64,000 nucleotides of DNA from Desmodesmus armatus (Eukaryota; Chlorophyta; Chlorophyceae; Sphaeropleales; Scenedesmaceae), in NCBI GenBank assembly GCA_007449985.2, contig VIIQ02000799.1, positions 19,432 to 83,431 on the forward strand. Direction: 5' to 3'. Positions 23,383-36,887 of the stretch are shown here, in pieces. The position numbers and the translations under genes were made by a program. A model generated the notes under the pieces. It did not search any database. It was not told the origin of the DNA and saw nothing but the letters and a program-made list of their open reading frames with translations. Position 1 is the first letter of the stretch. The number at the start of each line of letters is the position of its first letter.

Positions 23383-26008
23383 GGAAGCAAGCTATGGCTC
23401 ATGTTGACTAACAGGGACAGCATCTGTGTGAGCATTACTGCGCACGTCGCCCGCTCACGTGTGATGGCGTGAATGCTGCTTGTGCTGCTGGTGGGCGCTG
23501 CAGGATTGCTATTGCTCCTCTGAGTGCTGTTTGCGGTTGCCGCACTGCTGCTACTGCTGCTGCTGCTGTTCATTGATAGGCTGTGTGGGGCATTTGCTGT
23601 GCGGCCATGTAGCTCAGTCTGCGGCTGCTGCTGCTGCTGCTGCTGCAACAGCAGCTGGTCCGCCAGCCGCAACACCCCACCCAGCACCTCCCCCATCCAA
23701 GCAGGGTGTGGCTGCTGCTGCTGCTGCTGCTGCTGGGCCCCACACCAGCTATCCAGCCAGCAGGGCACCAACAGGGCCTGGCTGCTTTGCTGTAGCAACT
23801 CTGCTACAAACAGCACCTCCTGCTGCGGCATTACTAAGAACATATCAGCACCTGCAGGTGATGACTCATCGGATTGCAGGAGGTTGAGGGCACACGGCAG
23901 CAGCACTGCAGGCAGCAGCAGCCACAGCTGCCGCTCAAACCGCCACCGCTGCTGGTCCCGCCCTACGTTCCCCTGCTGCGCAGGTGGCTTGCTGTTGAGC
24001 GCCCCAACTGCCTCGCGGTAGGCGTTACTCACAACCATGACGGCGGGAACTGTGGGCATCTGCTTGGAGCAGTCCCGCAGACGGCTGGTCAACGATACCA
24101 GATCTGGGCATAAGCCCAGCAGCTGCAGCAGCTGCAGCTGGCAAGGCGTGGGGTTTGTGCTCACTGCCGCCTTGCCGCCGCCGCCACTGCTGCTGCTGCT
24201 GCTGCTGCTGCTGCTATCACCTCCCTGCTGCTGGCGTCCTCGCTGCCTGCTGCTGCTGCTGCTGCTGTGCGAGCTGTCGAGGGTGAAGTCAGCGCTGCTG
24301 ACCAAAGGGGCAGTCAGCACCAGCAGTGCAGAAGCCACGGGCAGAAAATGGCGGGAAAGCAGCACCTGCTGCAGCCGCTGGGGTGCTGCTGCTGCTGCTG
24401 CTGCTGCTTGCGGGACGCCGAATAAGGGAACAGACATCGCACACATCGTCTTGATCGAGAGGTCCAAGGTGTCTGCGAGCCTGGCTTCTTGCTCGAGAAG
24501 CACATCGTCTGCTTTCTGCAGCGCTTTACGCTGCATGGCAGGCACTAGGTGCTGCAGGACTGCGCTGATGTGCTGCAGGGCTGCTGTGCTGAGCTGCAGG
24601 ACAGCCTCTGCATGCCCGCTGTCATCACACAGCCATGTAATGCTGTCATCATCAGGGGTGTTATCCGGAGACCTCCACACCTCCCGGAGTCGGGTGTGCA
24701 CGGGGGTAATGAACATCCACACAAGGTGTGACATGCTGCCTGTGTGGAGGAAACGCGGCAAACAGCGATGAGTAAAACTTCACGCCCCCTCCATGCCCTC
24801 GGGCTGGAAGGTTCAGGCGAGGGGTGTGGTAGTCTAGACATGCACACCCCTCTGAGCCTCAACTTACGCCAGTGGTTTACCATATGCGTTGCTTACTTAC
24901 TTACCTGTGTGAATTGAAAAGCTGTGGACGTTTGCGCACAGTTCGTCATCACTCATACTTGACATAGCTACTGCTCCGCTGCGCAGCTCGCCAGCGAGGC
25001 CTGTCATTACTGCAGCAAGCTGCTGCAGGACCCCGGTTTCCTGAAGCTGCTGCCGCATGCTGATGCCCAGGCTGCCAGCAGCAGCGCTGTCTTTTATGAG
25101 GCCTGAAGCGGCTGCTGTGCTGAGCCAGAGCTGAAGGGCTGCTAGCGTTGCAGCGGTGCTGAAGGACTTCCAGGTGTGCTGAGCTGCTGTGCTGAACGCT
25201 GCACCGATGTGCATGGGCACCTGTGGGGTTGGAGATGCATGGGGTGTGCAGGAGGGGGCATGGGCAGGGAAGGGAGCAGCAGGGACGGCAGTAGGCAATG
25301 ATGAGAGGAGCGTGAGTCATCTAAAAGCATAGATTGTGGCATAGATGACATCACGCGTATGCAAGGAATGCCAACTGCAAGTCGTGTTGAGCCAGAGCTG
25401 AAGCTGCTGGTGCTGCAGCAGTGTTGAGGGACTTCCAGCTGTGCTCGGCTGCTGTGCTGAACGCAGCACCGATGTGCATGGGCACCTGTGGAGTAGGAGT
25501 TGCATGGGGTATGCATGAGGGGGTATAGGCAGGGAATGGAGCAGCAGGGATGCCAGTAGGCACTGATGAGAGGAGCGTCAGTGATCTGGAGGCATGAATG
25601 TCATCAAGCTGACGCGACGGATGCCAACTGCAAGTTTTGTAGGCATGGCACGATGCTGTGCCTTGCCCTACCCTAAGGACCAGTCTCATGTATGCATGTT
25701 GACCAAAAAGTAGGTTTTTTTTGGTGACGGCATGCTGATCAGTGGCAGCTTCCAGCAGGAGGGCAACGGAGCTGCAACAACCATCAACAGCAGCGGCGGT
25801 TGCGTGCGGGTACCGTAGTGTGTGTGCATACCTGCAGCTGCTGCACCAGCTTCTTGCAGACTGACTTAGGCAGTGGTGGGAAGTCTCTTAGCTGGCCATG
25901 TACGGCCATGACACTGGCATACAGAGATTTGCCTGTAGGGTCTCTGTTGGTCCCATCCTGCAGATGCCTCACGATCTGCTGCCACAACACCGCAGCACTC
26001 GATGCCAT
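21870..26008 (-). CDS. Large MYND-type zinc-finger protein, three exons, about 1120 aa
   Basis: Exons are 26008-25832 (ATG, 59 codons, donor GTATGC), 25220-24905 (acceptor CCACAG, donor GTAAGT) and 24739-21870. Phases fit (0, then a Gly codon split 1/2) and the total is 1121 codons. The N-terminal 200 residues are helical and of low complexity only in part (KSVCKKLVQQLQ, then MSDDELCANVHSF). The middle is filled with Ser, Ala and Gln homopolymers coded by CTG/CAG runs. The C-terminus is a MYND finger: CNNPACGN, then CAGCRTARYCGRGCQ and AAWKQHRPVC, giving the C-x-C...C-x2-C...YC-x3-C...H-x3-C ligand set. MYND fingers bind proline-rich partners. Large fast-evolving MYND proteins are, to my knowledge, numerous in chlorophyte algae and their functions are unknown. 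Exon 2 has an acceptor-side copy at 25377-25485. Confidence 0.85.
25320..25600 (-). repeat. Acceptor-side copy of MYND gene exon 2
   Basis: The acceptor and first about 105 nt of exon 2 (sense VPMHIGAAFSTAA...) recur with first base at 25485. About 90 bp of upstream intron match too (TGCATGGGGT, GGGAA, GAGCAGCAGGGA). The copy is open in phase 0 for 35 codons and ends at CTTGCAG without a GT donor, so it is not a usable exon. Confidence 0.8.
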
Positions 26009-28271
26009 TTTGACGCAGATTGTAATCACACGTGTCCGCAGCTGAGCTGATTCAAGGAACTCTGGTCAGAGGCGGTCACAGTTCAAAAGTTCCAACAGTC
26101 AGATCAGGCATAACAAAGTGATCCAAACAGAAAGGCGGCATGTACACGGTCAGCCAGCAGCCTCTTACAGTCTTGAATGTACATTAATAGGTGCTACAGC
26201 TTCGTGCAGCGGTTTGTGGCTGTGCCACACTCCCCACAAGCTAAAACCTCGTCGGTGGGACCAGGAGTGGCACCCCCCAGGAGTGGCATGCGTACTTGCT
26301 CGACAGAAGAGGTCTGACTTGATGTTGCTAATAACTTATGTTGCTGCCGTTCTTTTGTTGAGGCTAAGCAGCAGCAGGACAAACACACTACCAGCCACTG
26401 AGCGGCAGCTGGTGATCATGATCTTGACTGCCAGTACATGATTAGTACATGCCCTGATGCAAACTATGAGTGCTGCATGGGCACTTGTTGTTCTGCTTAA
26501 TTGACACGTTTTTTTGACCCGAACATTAAAATCATACACGCCAACGGCCTGGCCCCTGCCCTCAAGGGGGTGCATTAGTGTTGTGGAAATATCAGCAACC
26601 AGGGCCGCAACCAAGAAAGGCAGCACTTGAACGTATATGGATGCAGGTTTTCGCCGTGTTTCTGCACGCATCCGATGCCTTTGCCACGTATGGCAGACAC
26701 ACTAGGTGTCCCGCACGGCACACCCAGTGACTGGGAGCAAGGTTTCAAACCTTCGTCGTCGGTCACTGGTGAGGAGGTAGCCCTGGCATTGGCAATATTC
26801 ATGAGGCCTGCATTGTCTGTGACAGTGTGCTCAATAGTAGGCGAGGCCCGCAGCTTTGCTGGGCGCTTCAGATGTGCGACATGGCATGACCAGTCGCTGG
26901 CGCTGCTGTCTGTGCTGGCTGGGCCCTTCAGGATAATGCTTGCTCAGGCCCTGTGGGGGCCTTGAGGGGGCTACATGGCGCTCAGGGCCATGGCAGCCAG
27001 TTAGGCCATTGCAGGTTGTTGCCAGCACACTGTAGCCTGCACTGGGTGCTGCATGGTGGTGCTTGCATAGGGGGCTATAGAAGGCTTGCATGCAGTGTAT
27101 GTATGGCATCCTGCAAGGCTGGGCATGCATGCAGCCTGCACAGTGCGCTGCGCACTGATGCTTGCACAGTTCACAGTGCTGGAGATTGCTAGCGTGTTGC
27201 AGCCTGCGCTGGCAGCTGCAGGATGCTTGCACATGGGGCCGGCCAACAGGAGGTTTTCGTGCAGGGTGGGAAATGTGCTGGGCCGATGGTGCAGCTTGCC
27301 GCTGACACACAGCACTGCTGGACTCGTGCTGCCAGCCTGTGCTGGACGCTGCAGGACCGTCAAAGCTCGGTAGGGAGGCCTAACCGCATGCATGGTGCCC
27401 AGAGTGCCCTTGATGCTTGATCAGAGCAACTTTGGATTCTTTAGTCAAGCTGCATGCGGGTTTGCAGCCTTTGCTTAGCAGTGTGGTAGTGAGATCTTCT
27501 GCCAGCAGGAGGCTTGCAGGCAGTATATGAAAGGGGACAAGATGGAGTGGTTAGGGTGGCTCATAATTAGTATTTGGGCAAAACAAGTCTTTGTCTTGCA
27601 CTTTGGCTGCAGTCATGTGAATCTCGTGCCTGTTCAAGTCGGTTGGATTTTGACTGGCCCTATGCCGCCACTAACGCTACACGTGGCCTGCTAGAATACC
27701 TTCGCGCGATCCTGGTGATGTGTCTCAACGTGAAATTTACGGCTCCAGCGGGTTCAGCACGCTCATCGTAGAAGGTCTGCTCGTTCTTCTCGAGGGACAC
27801 ACGCCAGAAGACCAAGCTGGCTTGCATAGCTTGATATTCATTTGTTTCATCTGTGACGTCTACGGAGCCCACTGAGGCAGCTTTCTCCTGTGGAGACAGA
27901 TTCTGCTGCCTTCAGAGCCTGACCACAGCTTCAGGTGAAGATACCATGTGGCTTCCCCTCCCCTCCCATGCCTGTGATGCACCCATCACTGTCTATGTGA
28001 TTCAATCAGCAATATTGCATGGCATGTGCACATGGTAGCTTGTAGATGTTCCCACGGGCAGCATCCGGGTCCTGGGTGGTCCCAGGCTGTGTCAGAGACA
28101 GCCTGCACTGCTTGTGCAGCTCATGGATCTGAGGGCCCTTGATATTGAAGCCTTAAACTCACATCACAGAGTATCAACACGTCATCTTCTGCTGCGTGTG
28201 CTGTTACTACTGCAGAGTCAATACAACAACCGACTGTTGGGCCGGCAGCTGCTCACAGCTGCTGCAGAGGG
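26009..28271 (-). other. Intergenic with two candidate minus-strand exons
   Basis: Exon 27887-27700 has a CCACAG acceptor and GTATTC donor. It is open for 62 codons (EKAASVGSVDVTDETNEYQA, then a run with LVFWRVSLEKNEQTFYDERA) and looks strongly coding. A second stretch, about 26802-26690 (MNIANARATSSPVTDDEG...), may belong to the same gene. The two cannot be joined with certainty and the family is not recognised. The rest of 26.0-28.2 kb shows no exon chain. Confidence 0.4.
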
Positions 28272-31200
28272 ATGGCAGTCGGCAAGAAGCTCTACGTCCA
28301 GGTAGGTAGCATCCAACCAAGTTTGATTGAACCACTGAAGGGGCCTCTGCAGCAGCAGCAAGCACTCCGCTGTGATCAGTCAAGAGGTGTGTGGCAGCTC
28401 CTGCCTGCCACACAGGCAGCAAATGTCTACTACAGCAAGAAGGCATTTTGGAGGCAATGAGATGAGAGCAGTGGCATTGCACAGCACATAGTTTCTTTCA
28501 TCATGTATGGTTTCCTTGCTGATTTTTTAGGATCTGATCGGGAGGCAGCATGCCCGCGTTGCCTGGAACTCTGCACAATGGTGACCCAGCCATGTTGCTG
28601 CTGGTGCACCTTGCATTTTGGTGGCTCTGAACACAAGCAACACCAGACTCCCTATGACATGTGGATTACTGCTGTTTCTGCAACTCTATTCGCCCTGCAG
28701 GACACACGGTCATATTATGACCAGTGCCAGGACCTGAGGGGTTGCACTGACCTCTCCATCTACAATGACAAGCCCTTCCCCAAGCCCTCTGCTGAAGCCA
28801 GCTTTGGGGCACCCACAGCGTATCATATCCCGGGCATGGACACAGCAATCTGCAGGTGAATTCAACTGGCCCAAAGAAAAGACTGGCGGCTGTAGGGGTA
28901 CAGGGATGTTTGCATCACACACAGTCTGGTACGGGCAAGGCGATCCTGCAGCACTGAGCAGAATGCCCAAGAAGCGCATGAGCCCACAGACGGGAGGAAG
29001 GGGAACGTGCGGCAGGATTGCTGCTGCGGTGGTATGATGGAGGCCGAGCGTTGGGGTTCCATAACGCTTTCCAGATGCAGCGCCGAGGACATAGACAAGT
29101 CGACCACAGCTTGTGAAGCCTTGCAACCCCAAACCCTTCATATTTGTCGGAACTCAGATGCAAGCCGTCAGTGCCTGCCCTGGTGGTACATCTGCGTGGT
29201 GTGTGGCACACAGCGTAAGAGATGGGTGCAAGGGGCCACATACAATGTGAAGCAGCAGCGGCCGAGGTCGAAGCAGCAGCGGAGGGTCATCAGGTCGACG
29301 CAGCAGCGGCGGCAGCGGCAGCGGGGCCAGCACAGATTGATGGACCGTCGGGGTGACATGCTCTGACTATGCTTGGGATCGTTGCAGCTTCGAATGCTGG
29401 CACTGTTTGCAGACACCATGTGCTGGGGTTGCAACAAGGTCGCACACCCCTTTGACGCATCAAACGTAAGCGCAGCGTTGCGTCTGAGATTGATGCCACG
29501 AGCTGCTGACACAAACCCCCACCCCTGTCTTGTGCCTGTCCCACCCCTTCCCTTCTCCCTCTTTCCCCTCCCGCCCCTTTCCCCTGCTGTTGCAGTGTGG
29601 AGCGCCCCATCCTGGCTGTGTACCCAAAGACCATGACCTCCGAGAAAGCTGACTTCGTCAGCTTTTGGGACACCCTCGCCAACAGGATCTGGGTGACACT
29701 GCAGCACACCATCTTTCTGGTGAGAGGGGGTGTGCTGCTGCGGGAAAGGATGGTTTTGTGTGTGTGTCAACAGAGGGAGTACTTGGATACATGCAAGCTC
29801 ACTAAGGCTGTGTGTGAGAGGCTGTCAGAACTGGCAGCTTGCAGTGCCACTGGTCATAGTCCACCCCTGCAGGAGCTCTCTGACATGCTGTTGCCCCCTA
29901 TATCAACCTCACAGCTGCTGCTGCATCTTGTTTGCTCTAATATCGCTGCTGCTTCCTTTCTCCTCTCCTTTCCTGCCGCTGCTGCTGCTGCTGCTGCTGC
30001 TTGAACCTCAGGGCGCCTTCTTCACCTTCAGCTGGTCCAACATGGCCACCGCCGCTTGGATCTCAGCCCTCCTGGGCTGGGTGGGCGTCAGCGTGGCTTA
30101 TCATAGGTGCGACACGAGTGCCCCTTGCCAAATGCCCATTGTCAAATGATACGTGCTTTTCCAAGCTTGCCCACCAAAACCCCAGGCATCATGACTGCCT
30201 GTGTGGTTTTGGGAGTCATGGGATGAGGGTTGTGTGTCTGCATGATGTATAGTTCATGTCATTTGTAACACCAGGCAGTGTCCTTGGAGGCTCTTGTGCA
30301 TCAGCCCTGGCAACCTTGCGGCGCCTTGCTAACATTCTGGCGCTCTTGTTGCCACTGCTGCTACTGCTGCTACTGCAGGCTGCTGACGCACCGCTCCTTC
30401 AGGACGACCCGTCCCATTGAGTACATGCTGACTGTCTTGGCCATGCTGACGGACCAGGGAGCACCCATGGTTTGGGTCAGCAACCACCGGTGAGTGTTGT
30501 GGCACATGTTGCATGGCATACATATCACAGTCTGTGCGCGTGGTTGAGTTGCTGCCGATCACATTGGCCTTATTGGCAGGCCAAAGTGCTCATACAATGG
30601 GGTTCAGCAACCTGCCTGGGTACACCTCCAAACCATGAAAACTTACAAATGTTCGTGTGTGTATATGTTGTCCTCGCCGCCCTCGTTTTCCCTTGTCACT
30701 TCACAGCTACCACCACATGCACGCAGACACGCCCCTGGACCCCCACACCCCCCAGGAGGGCATGTGGCAGGCGTACATGGGCTGGCTGTTCCAGCAGGAC
30801 AAGTGGAGGGCGGTGCTGGACAGGAGCAACGTGGACGACATGAAGGCAGACCGCTTCCAGGTCTTCATCAACGACACCTTTGCCGTGTGGATGATCCTGC
30901 GCTTTGTGCTGACCTACGTGAGTCTCCAGAGCTGTTTGTTCAGCAACTGACCTGCACGAATAATGGACGAGGGGGCTAGGCTCGGATCCTGCACGTTGAC
31001 CTTTGTGCACTTCTCCTACATGCCTTGAACCCCAAACCCCATCCTGCAGCCCCAAGCTCAATCCTTTGTAAACCATCGTCATTGACTCCATTGTTTGTGG
31101 TGACTCAACAGGTGCTTGGCGGCTTCACAGGGCTGGTGTGGACCTACAGCGTGCCCTTTGTGGTCGTCCAGACCATGACCCTGGGCCTGAACACCGTCTG

Positions 31201-32302
31201 CCACATGTGGGGCTCCAGGCCTTATGACACTGGTGAGCATGGATGTGATTGCATGACTATGAGTATGCTTGCATGGACTGCATGGGCTCATTGCCATGGA
31301 TATGCTTGCATGGGCCGCTTATTGCGGATGCGGGCCTGCTTGTGCTTGCATGGCTTGAAGACAGGCATGCAAGCAGGCATCGGGGAGGGCTGGCAGGCAG
31401 GCATTCAGGCAGGACTGTAGAGGGGGTGAAGGGCAGTTTTACAAAGGGTGTGCATGCGCAAGCAAGTAAGCAGCTGGGCACGTTGCTACTGGACACCTTC
31501 CACAATGGCATCAACCCAAACACTGCCTTCCAGACACCTCATCCCCACAACTCTTGCTGCATGCTTTCGCTCAAGTCTTGAACTTGTCTGTGTTGTTGCT
31601 GCTGCTGCTGCTGTTGCCCTGTGCTGTCACCAGGTGACCTGTCAACCAACAACTGGTTCTGGGCTCTGTTTGGTGCTGGTGAGGGCTGGCACCACAACCA
31701 CCACGCCTTCAAGTACTCGGCACGCATGGGGCTGGAGGTGAGGCGTTTTGTGGCTCCTGTTGGATTGGGGTTTGAAAGGGGCATCAGGACTAGGGTGCAC
31801 CTTTCATTAGGTTGCATGAGCCCTCATTGGGTAAGGCGGTGGAGTAAATGACAAGAACTATGTAGCACTGGTTCTTGATACGGTTCAAAAGCCGGCAGGC
31901 CCAGACCATGTTATGACCGGCAGCTGAGGGTGTGCAACAATGTCAGGGTGGTGGGTAGCAGCCAACAGGCTACTGACAGTCTCCTGGTGGGATGGTTGGT
32001 TGCAGCTTGCAGTGTCTGCTTGTCTATTAATTCGACACTCGTTTCCTCACCTCCTGGCAAACGCTAAAGCCACGCAGTTGCAGACATAATCCTTGCTGAC
32101 TGCCCTGTGCTGTGCTGCGTCGCAGTGGTGGCAAATCGATGTCGGCTACTACCTCATCTGCATGCTGGGCTGGCTGGGTCTGGCCTGGGACATCAAGGTC
32201 CCAAGCGAGGCTGACAAGGCACGCAAGAGGAAGCAGCCAGCAATGAAGCAGCAGGCTGACGCCACAGCTACCATCAAGGCAGCAACTATCAAGGCAGAGT
32301 GA
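28272..32302 (+). CDS. Acyl-CoA/acyl-lipid Delta9-type fatty acid desaturase (plant ADS/cyanobacterial DesC type)
   Basis: Ten phase-consistent exons: 28272-28301, 28701-28855, 29388-29465, 29596-29719, 30012-30106, 30379-30489, 30707-30917, 31112-31232, 31634-31737 and 32126-32302 (TGA). They give 401 codons plus the stop. The three histidine boxes are complete: HRLLTH (split across the intron after 30106), HRYHH (split after 30489) and HHNHH within [11 protein letters not shown]. Family motifs are [24 protein letters not shown] and SARMGLEWWQID. Hydrophobic pairs around [15 protein letters not shown] and the [11 protein letters not shown] region fit the four-helix membrane topology. The enzyme uses a di-iron centre to insert a double bond into a saturated acyl chain in the ER or plastid membrane. 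The first three exons, Cys/Pro-rich and possibly a transit peptide, are less certain. The C-terminus is Lys-rich. No boundary duplications occur in this gene. Confidence 0.88.
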
Positions 32303-35300
32303 TGGACTAGGGGTGCTACAGCCTGAGGCATGCGAGAAGGTGCAGAGATTGGTGGCGGCAGCAGCGGCCGTCAGTGTGGAGTGGAGGCAACTGAAGCGAG
32401 GTGGCGAGATGGCGGTGTTTGAGTGGCGGCACTGCATTGGTGGGCCGCACGCTTGTCAAAGTGGGGTGATGTTGTGAGTTGTTCCACCTGCCTCCTCCTC
32501 CAAGCCAATTACGCCCCCCCCCCCCCCCCCCAGCAAGGCTGGCAAGGCATGGAAGGGGAAGAAAGGGCAGTATCCGCAGGGGATCTTCTTCTCGTGCGGA
32601 TACCAGCGTTTGCTGTGGTGTTGCTGGGACGCAGCACCGCCCCTGGTGGTTGGAGAGGTGTGTTTGGGGTGTGAGAGTGGTGGTGGTCAGGATTGGTTGT
32701 GACCGCATCCTCGATTGCAGCCGCTGTGGGTTATGGCTCTTTTTGGGGATATATCTCTCGGGTGTGATGTGGCCGCGACTGCTCACATCCCGTGGGTTGA
32801 GGCCTGGACCGCAGCTGTGTTCTAACGGACAGATCCAGTGGCTGGTTTGAATAGCTTTGGGTCAGGGGTCGTGGTTTGTTCAAGCTGTGGTGTTGTGGTT
32901 TGGCAGTGGTGTGGCAATGTGCCAGCTAGCTGTGCAGCAGGAAGAAGCTCTGATAGCTTTGCAAGCACCGCACACTGAGTTTGGCCGGGGCTGTGATCGC
33001 TGTGCAGCGTTGTGGGGTTCTGCATTGCTCTCTGGTCATGCTGCCTGTGCGGGTCGCAGCAGTTAGACTCTCCGCTAGCTGTGCAGGATTGCAAGGTTTC
33101 GAGAGTGACGGGCGGAGCACCATGTCGTAGTGACTTGTTTCGTTGAGGGAGGTGTGCTCGAATGCCATATCTTGTTGTGCACCACTGATGTACGTGGGTC
33201 GCCTATGGTCGAGCACTGGTGTAGGCGCAGGATCGCAGCTGTGAAGACAATCCCGTCCTGGCCAGGAGTGGGGTTGACTCGGATCGCTGCTGCTGTGCCG
33301 GCACTTGTTTTGTTCTTGGGGGTTGGCAGCGGTCAGCACACCAGATCACCTGTCTTGTGGTGTGCTCTTCGTGCAGCCGTTTTTCGAATCTGTGACACGT
33401 CCTGTCTGTCAGTCTGGATGCATGCTTCACACTGCTAGCTGGGCAGTCAGTGCAGGCATGTCACATATCTTCTATGTGTCGCTGTTGCTGTAGGACCCTA
33501 CTGCTGTTTGTTTGAGCAGCTCCGTATATGTCAGGTCGTCCTGTCCGGTTACTGTCTGTTGGTGCTGGTTTGCTCACGTATATATGTGCTGGGTCGGGGG
33601 TTTCCCATGACCTGGTATGTGTCGGGAATGTCACGTGTCCCCCTTCCTCCCCCTGTCGGCCCGATGAGTGACATCGTGTCTGTCTTTCCCCTTTTGGGGT
33701 TCCATAGGGTCTAGCCTTCTGCTTTCTGGCTGCAGTGAAGGGCCCTGGCGGGCTCTTCTCCGAGCACCAGCCAGTACTTTGGTAGGCAGGTCCAGGCAGG
33801 TTCCTGTTCTCTGCTGAAATAGCAGCAGTCCTGTTGTGTTGTTCTGGGTTACTCCTTTGCTACACATATGTTCTGTTCTGGTGTTTTTGCTGGTGGACAG
33901 TTGCTGTAGGTCGGTACCGTTCACGCTGAAAAGCGCGGCCTGTCGGTGTGGGCGCAGTGAGGGCACGGAGAAGATGAAGGTTACGTACGGGTCGGGTTAG
34001 GCGTTGCGATGCCACCATTCGCAATCCGCGTGGCTGGAGGTCCTGCAGAAAGCTTGCGATTGGCAGCTGGTATCGTGATATCTTGTTGTTACGTGATCAA
34101 CATCTGTTTCCCGCACTCCGGACCAGCGGGGTTCAGGTCGTCGGTATGGCAGTGTCAGTGTCGGTCGTCTGCATTGGCTGGTTTACCTGCAGGTTTTACT
34201 GTTCTGAGTAAGGGGGGGGGGTGGGTTCACGTGGCCCAGGCAAAGTCCCGGCCCTCGGGGGTTCAAAAGGCCACACAGACCAGCAGATTCTCACATGCTG
34301 CTGGTGCTGTGGCCGACAGTCTGGCAGCGCACAGTTTTTGGTTCACGTGCTGATTTGGCACCAGGAGTGACGTGATCGGTCTGTACCTGGGGCAGTCTCG
34401 CTGTCTGAGTTGGTTGATAGGGTTTGGTCGTCTGGGGCACCTGCCGGTGTTGGCGCTGGTGCATGCAGCCCGCTGCCTGCAGTCTGAGGACTGAAGCATG
34501 AAGGTGTGCGGTGAGTGTCTGCACTAGTGCACTTTCCTGTGTGTTCCATTCGAATCCTCTCTCACAGCCCAGATGGTTACATGCAGGGAGAGGTTTTGCC
34601 CGGTGGTTGGTGGTTGTGTGTTGCGTCCATGCAGGAATGCCAGTTCCTGTCCGTTCTTGTTTCTCTGCTGCTTGCATGTCTGTTCTTTGTCGGGTGTATG
34701 TGCACTCTGGGCACTCAGCGCCAGCTGTTTGCCCTTGTGCACTGGTTATCAGTGTGCATCGTCGAGCCAGTGCACTGGCTATGCATGTGCACTGGCACAT
34801 GTGCAATGCTGTCTATGGTTTGGTTTGGGAGTACTTGCGGTAGGAGGTGTTCTGGTCACGGCCTGGGGTGCCCTGTTGTGCACAGCAGCTTGACCCACGG
34901 TGGTTTACTGGATTCCTGAGTTTCCGCGTGTGTGTGCACTGCATGTGCCCCACGCGCATTATGCATTGTGTGTGGACCGTCACAGACAGTAGAGTGTTTT
35001 CAGAGCAGGGGGTGCCAGGCTTGCTTGCGACAATCAAAGAGGGACATGCCACCTGGGGCCAACAGGGGCACCCACATGTCGGTGGGGGTGTCACATGCAG
35101 CGTGGCACCTACGCTGGTGGGCTTCACACACTGCAAGCCACAGTGCCTTTTGCGCGCAGGTTGGCATGTTCTTTGGCTGTATGGCTGTATTTGTCGGGGT
35201 TGGTGTGTGCGGGGGTCCTGTGGTCAGTGGTGTGTTAACATGCACGTCTCGTTGTGTTTGATGGTTGGTTCTCACAAGCTGGCAGGCTCGTCTTGTCCTG

Positions 35301-36879
35301 TGGCTGTAACAGCGCAAAGAGCTTAACCATCCACTGACATCACGGACACTCTGACGAGAATGATAATCAAGTACTTGGAGTGGCGTGGGTCTGTGGGCTG
35401 GTCAGTATGAGCGGCATACTATGCGATTGAAGCCATGTGTTGTGAGCAGCGTGTCCGTGTGAGCAGTGTTTGAACCTATTGAGGGATGGTTGCGACTTGC
35501 AGCACCCACATGTATGTGGTGTGTCAAGTGGTGTTCAGCCTGGTTTGACTGTGGGACAAGACTGATGGGACAGGTGTATGTCTTTGTGTGTAGACACAGG
35601 GAGTGTGTGTAACAACTGCTGACACGTTGTATTGAGCTCGGGTGCCAAATGCTCATCAGATCTTTATGGACGGGTCTTGAAATTCCATGGATGAAGATGC
35701 AGCCCGTGGCAGTAAGCAGCATGTCTTGCTGAGTTACACAGCTGAACACGCCAGCCGAGTGCTTCTTGCCGTGCCCTGTCCCTCAGCCTCCCTTCAGGTG
35801 CTGCAAAGCCTGGCCACAATTAAACCATGGAAATGACGCCGTGGTGTGACACCACGGTGCCTGCCTTCTTAGGGGGGGCCGATGGTACCACCAGCTCAAG
35901 CCAGCAGCACATCCATAACATTCATAACCCATGAGCTGAGTGAATACTGCCCCTTGTCATGTACCTCAACCGTCCTTCACAAAGTAACATCAGTCACACC
36001 AACAGCACGTCTCGCCCTCACCCAGCCTGCAAGCAGCGGAGCGCATCCTACCCCTGCTCATGTCCCTCAGCCGCCCACTCATCCTGGGGCCCAGCGGCAC
36101 CCCTGCACCAATCGCGAATCACATGTTCAAAGGCTCCCAGTGCAAAAATCACACAGCATCAGCCCGCCTTGCATGAACACCACCACCAGGGTGGGCCTGA
36201 CTTAGGTGTTGCAACCGTTGCAACCGGGTTACACCACACTATAGAACGTCTAACGCCCAGCTGGCGTCAGTACAGCAACGACCTCGGCTTTTTATGGGTA
36301 TGCGGCACACCTGTACCGTGGCTGTGCAAAACTCCTTGTGCCATACCATGACAAGCACAGTATGTTGAAGCTGAATTCGGCACTGTTGTAGCAATTCTGC
36401 ACAGGCATGCCGCGCAACTGCAGCAATTTGCACTCACACCAAGCATGCTGCTGCATGGGCAACAGTGGTCTGTAGGCAGGCTGCCGCATGCTGCCTACGC
36501 TGGCTGTGTTGCATCGATGCGGCACTGATGCAAGGTGTCTAAGTTGCAGCTGCCGGGTCGTCTGGCTTCCTTAGGAGCAGATGACCTCTCCTGATGCAAT
36601 GATCGCGGTGACCCAATTCGCGGTGAGGATGGGTAACATGCATGAGGCACGCATCCGACAGCAATATGGCACTGTTCATTCAATGCTTGGGATTACGCGT
36701 TTGCAGCTGCTGGTACCTGCAGGTTAGTCACCTGGTTCGGGGACCAGCAACTGTCGCTGCCCCCATGTACAAGAGCACACACGCAAATTCTACCAATGCC
36801 TTCCGCCCATAGCTACCCACCTTATCGAGTCGCCCCCATGACGAAACAGACAGTGGCTGCAGAGATATATCGGTGTTTC
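32303..36879. other. No gene seen
   Basis: Many overlapping short frames run in both directions but no exon chain, domain or start context is convincing. A C-run at 32516-32530, a perfect 16-bp palindrome AGCCAGTGCACTGGCT at 34765-34780 and nearby TGCACTGG repeats are the only structures noted. Confidence 0.45.
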
Positions 36880-36887
36880 TATATAAA
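36880..36887 (+). promoter_or_regulatory. TATA-box-like element without an assigned gene
   Basis: TATATAAA in an otherwise GC-rich setting, followed by AACTAGCCCCGCTCAGG and GCTGAAACAAGATAAAGG. This resembles a core promoter, but no confident coding sequence follows. The next open frame (about 36966-37322) has no ATG near its start. Confidence 0.3.

Noticed and set aside
23059..24771. Long plus-strand open frames opposite the MYND gene (about 137-244 codons)
   Set aside because: They are antisense shadows of the CTG/CAG-rich coding exon, full of Leu/Ala/Cys homopolymers, with no start context or splice support.
34500..34920. Several overlapping Cys/Leu-rich plus-strand frames of 105-135 codons
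   Set aside because: Composition reflects TGC/TGT-rich DNA. There are no splice partners, motif or start context.
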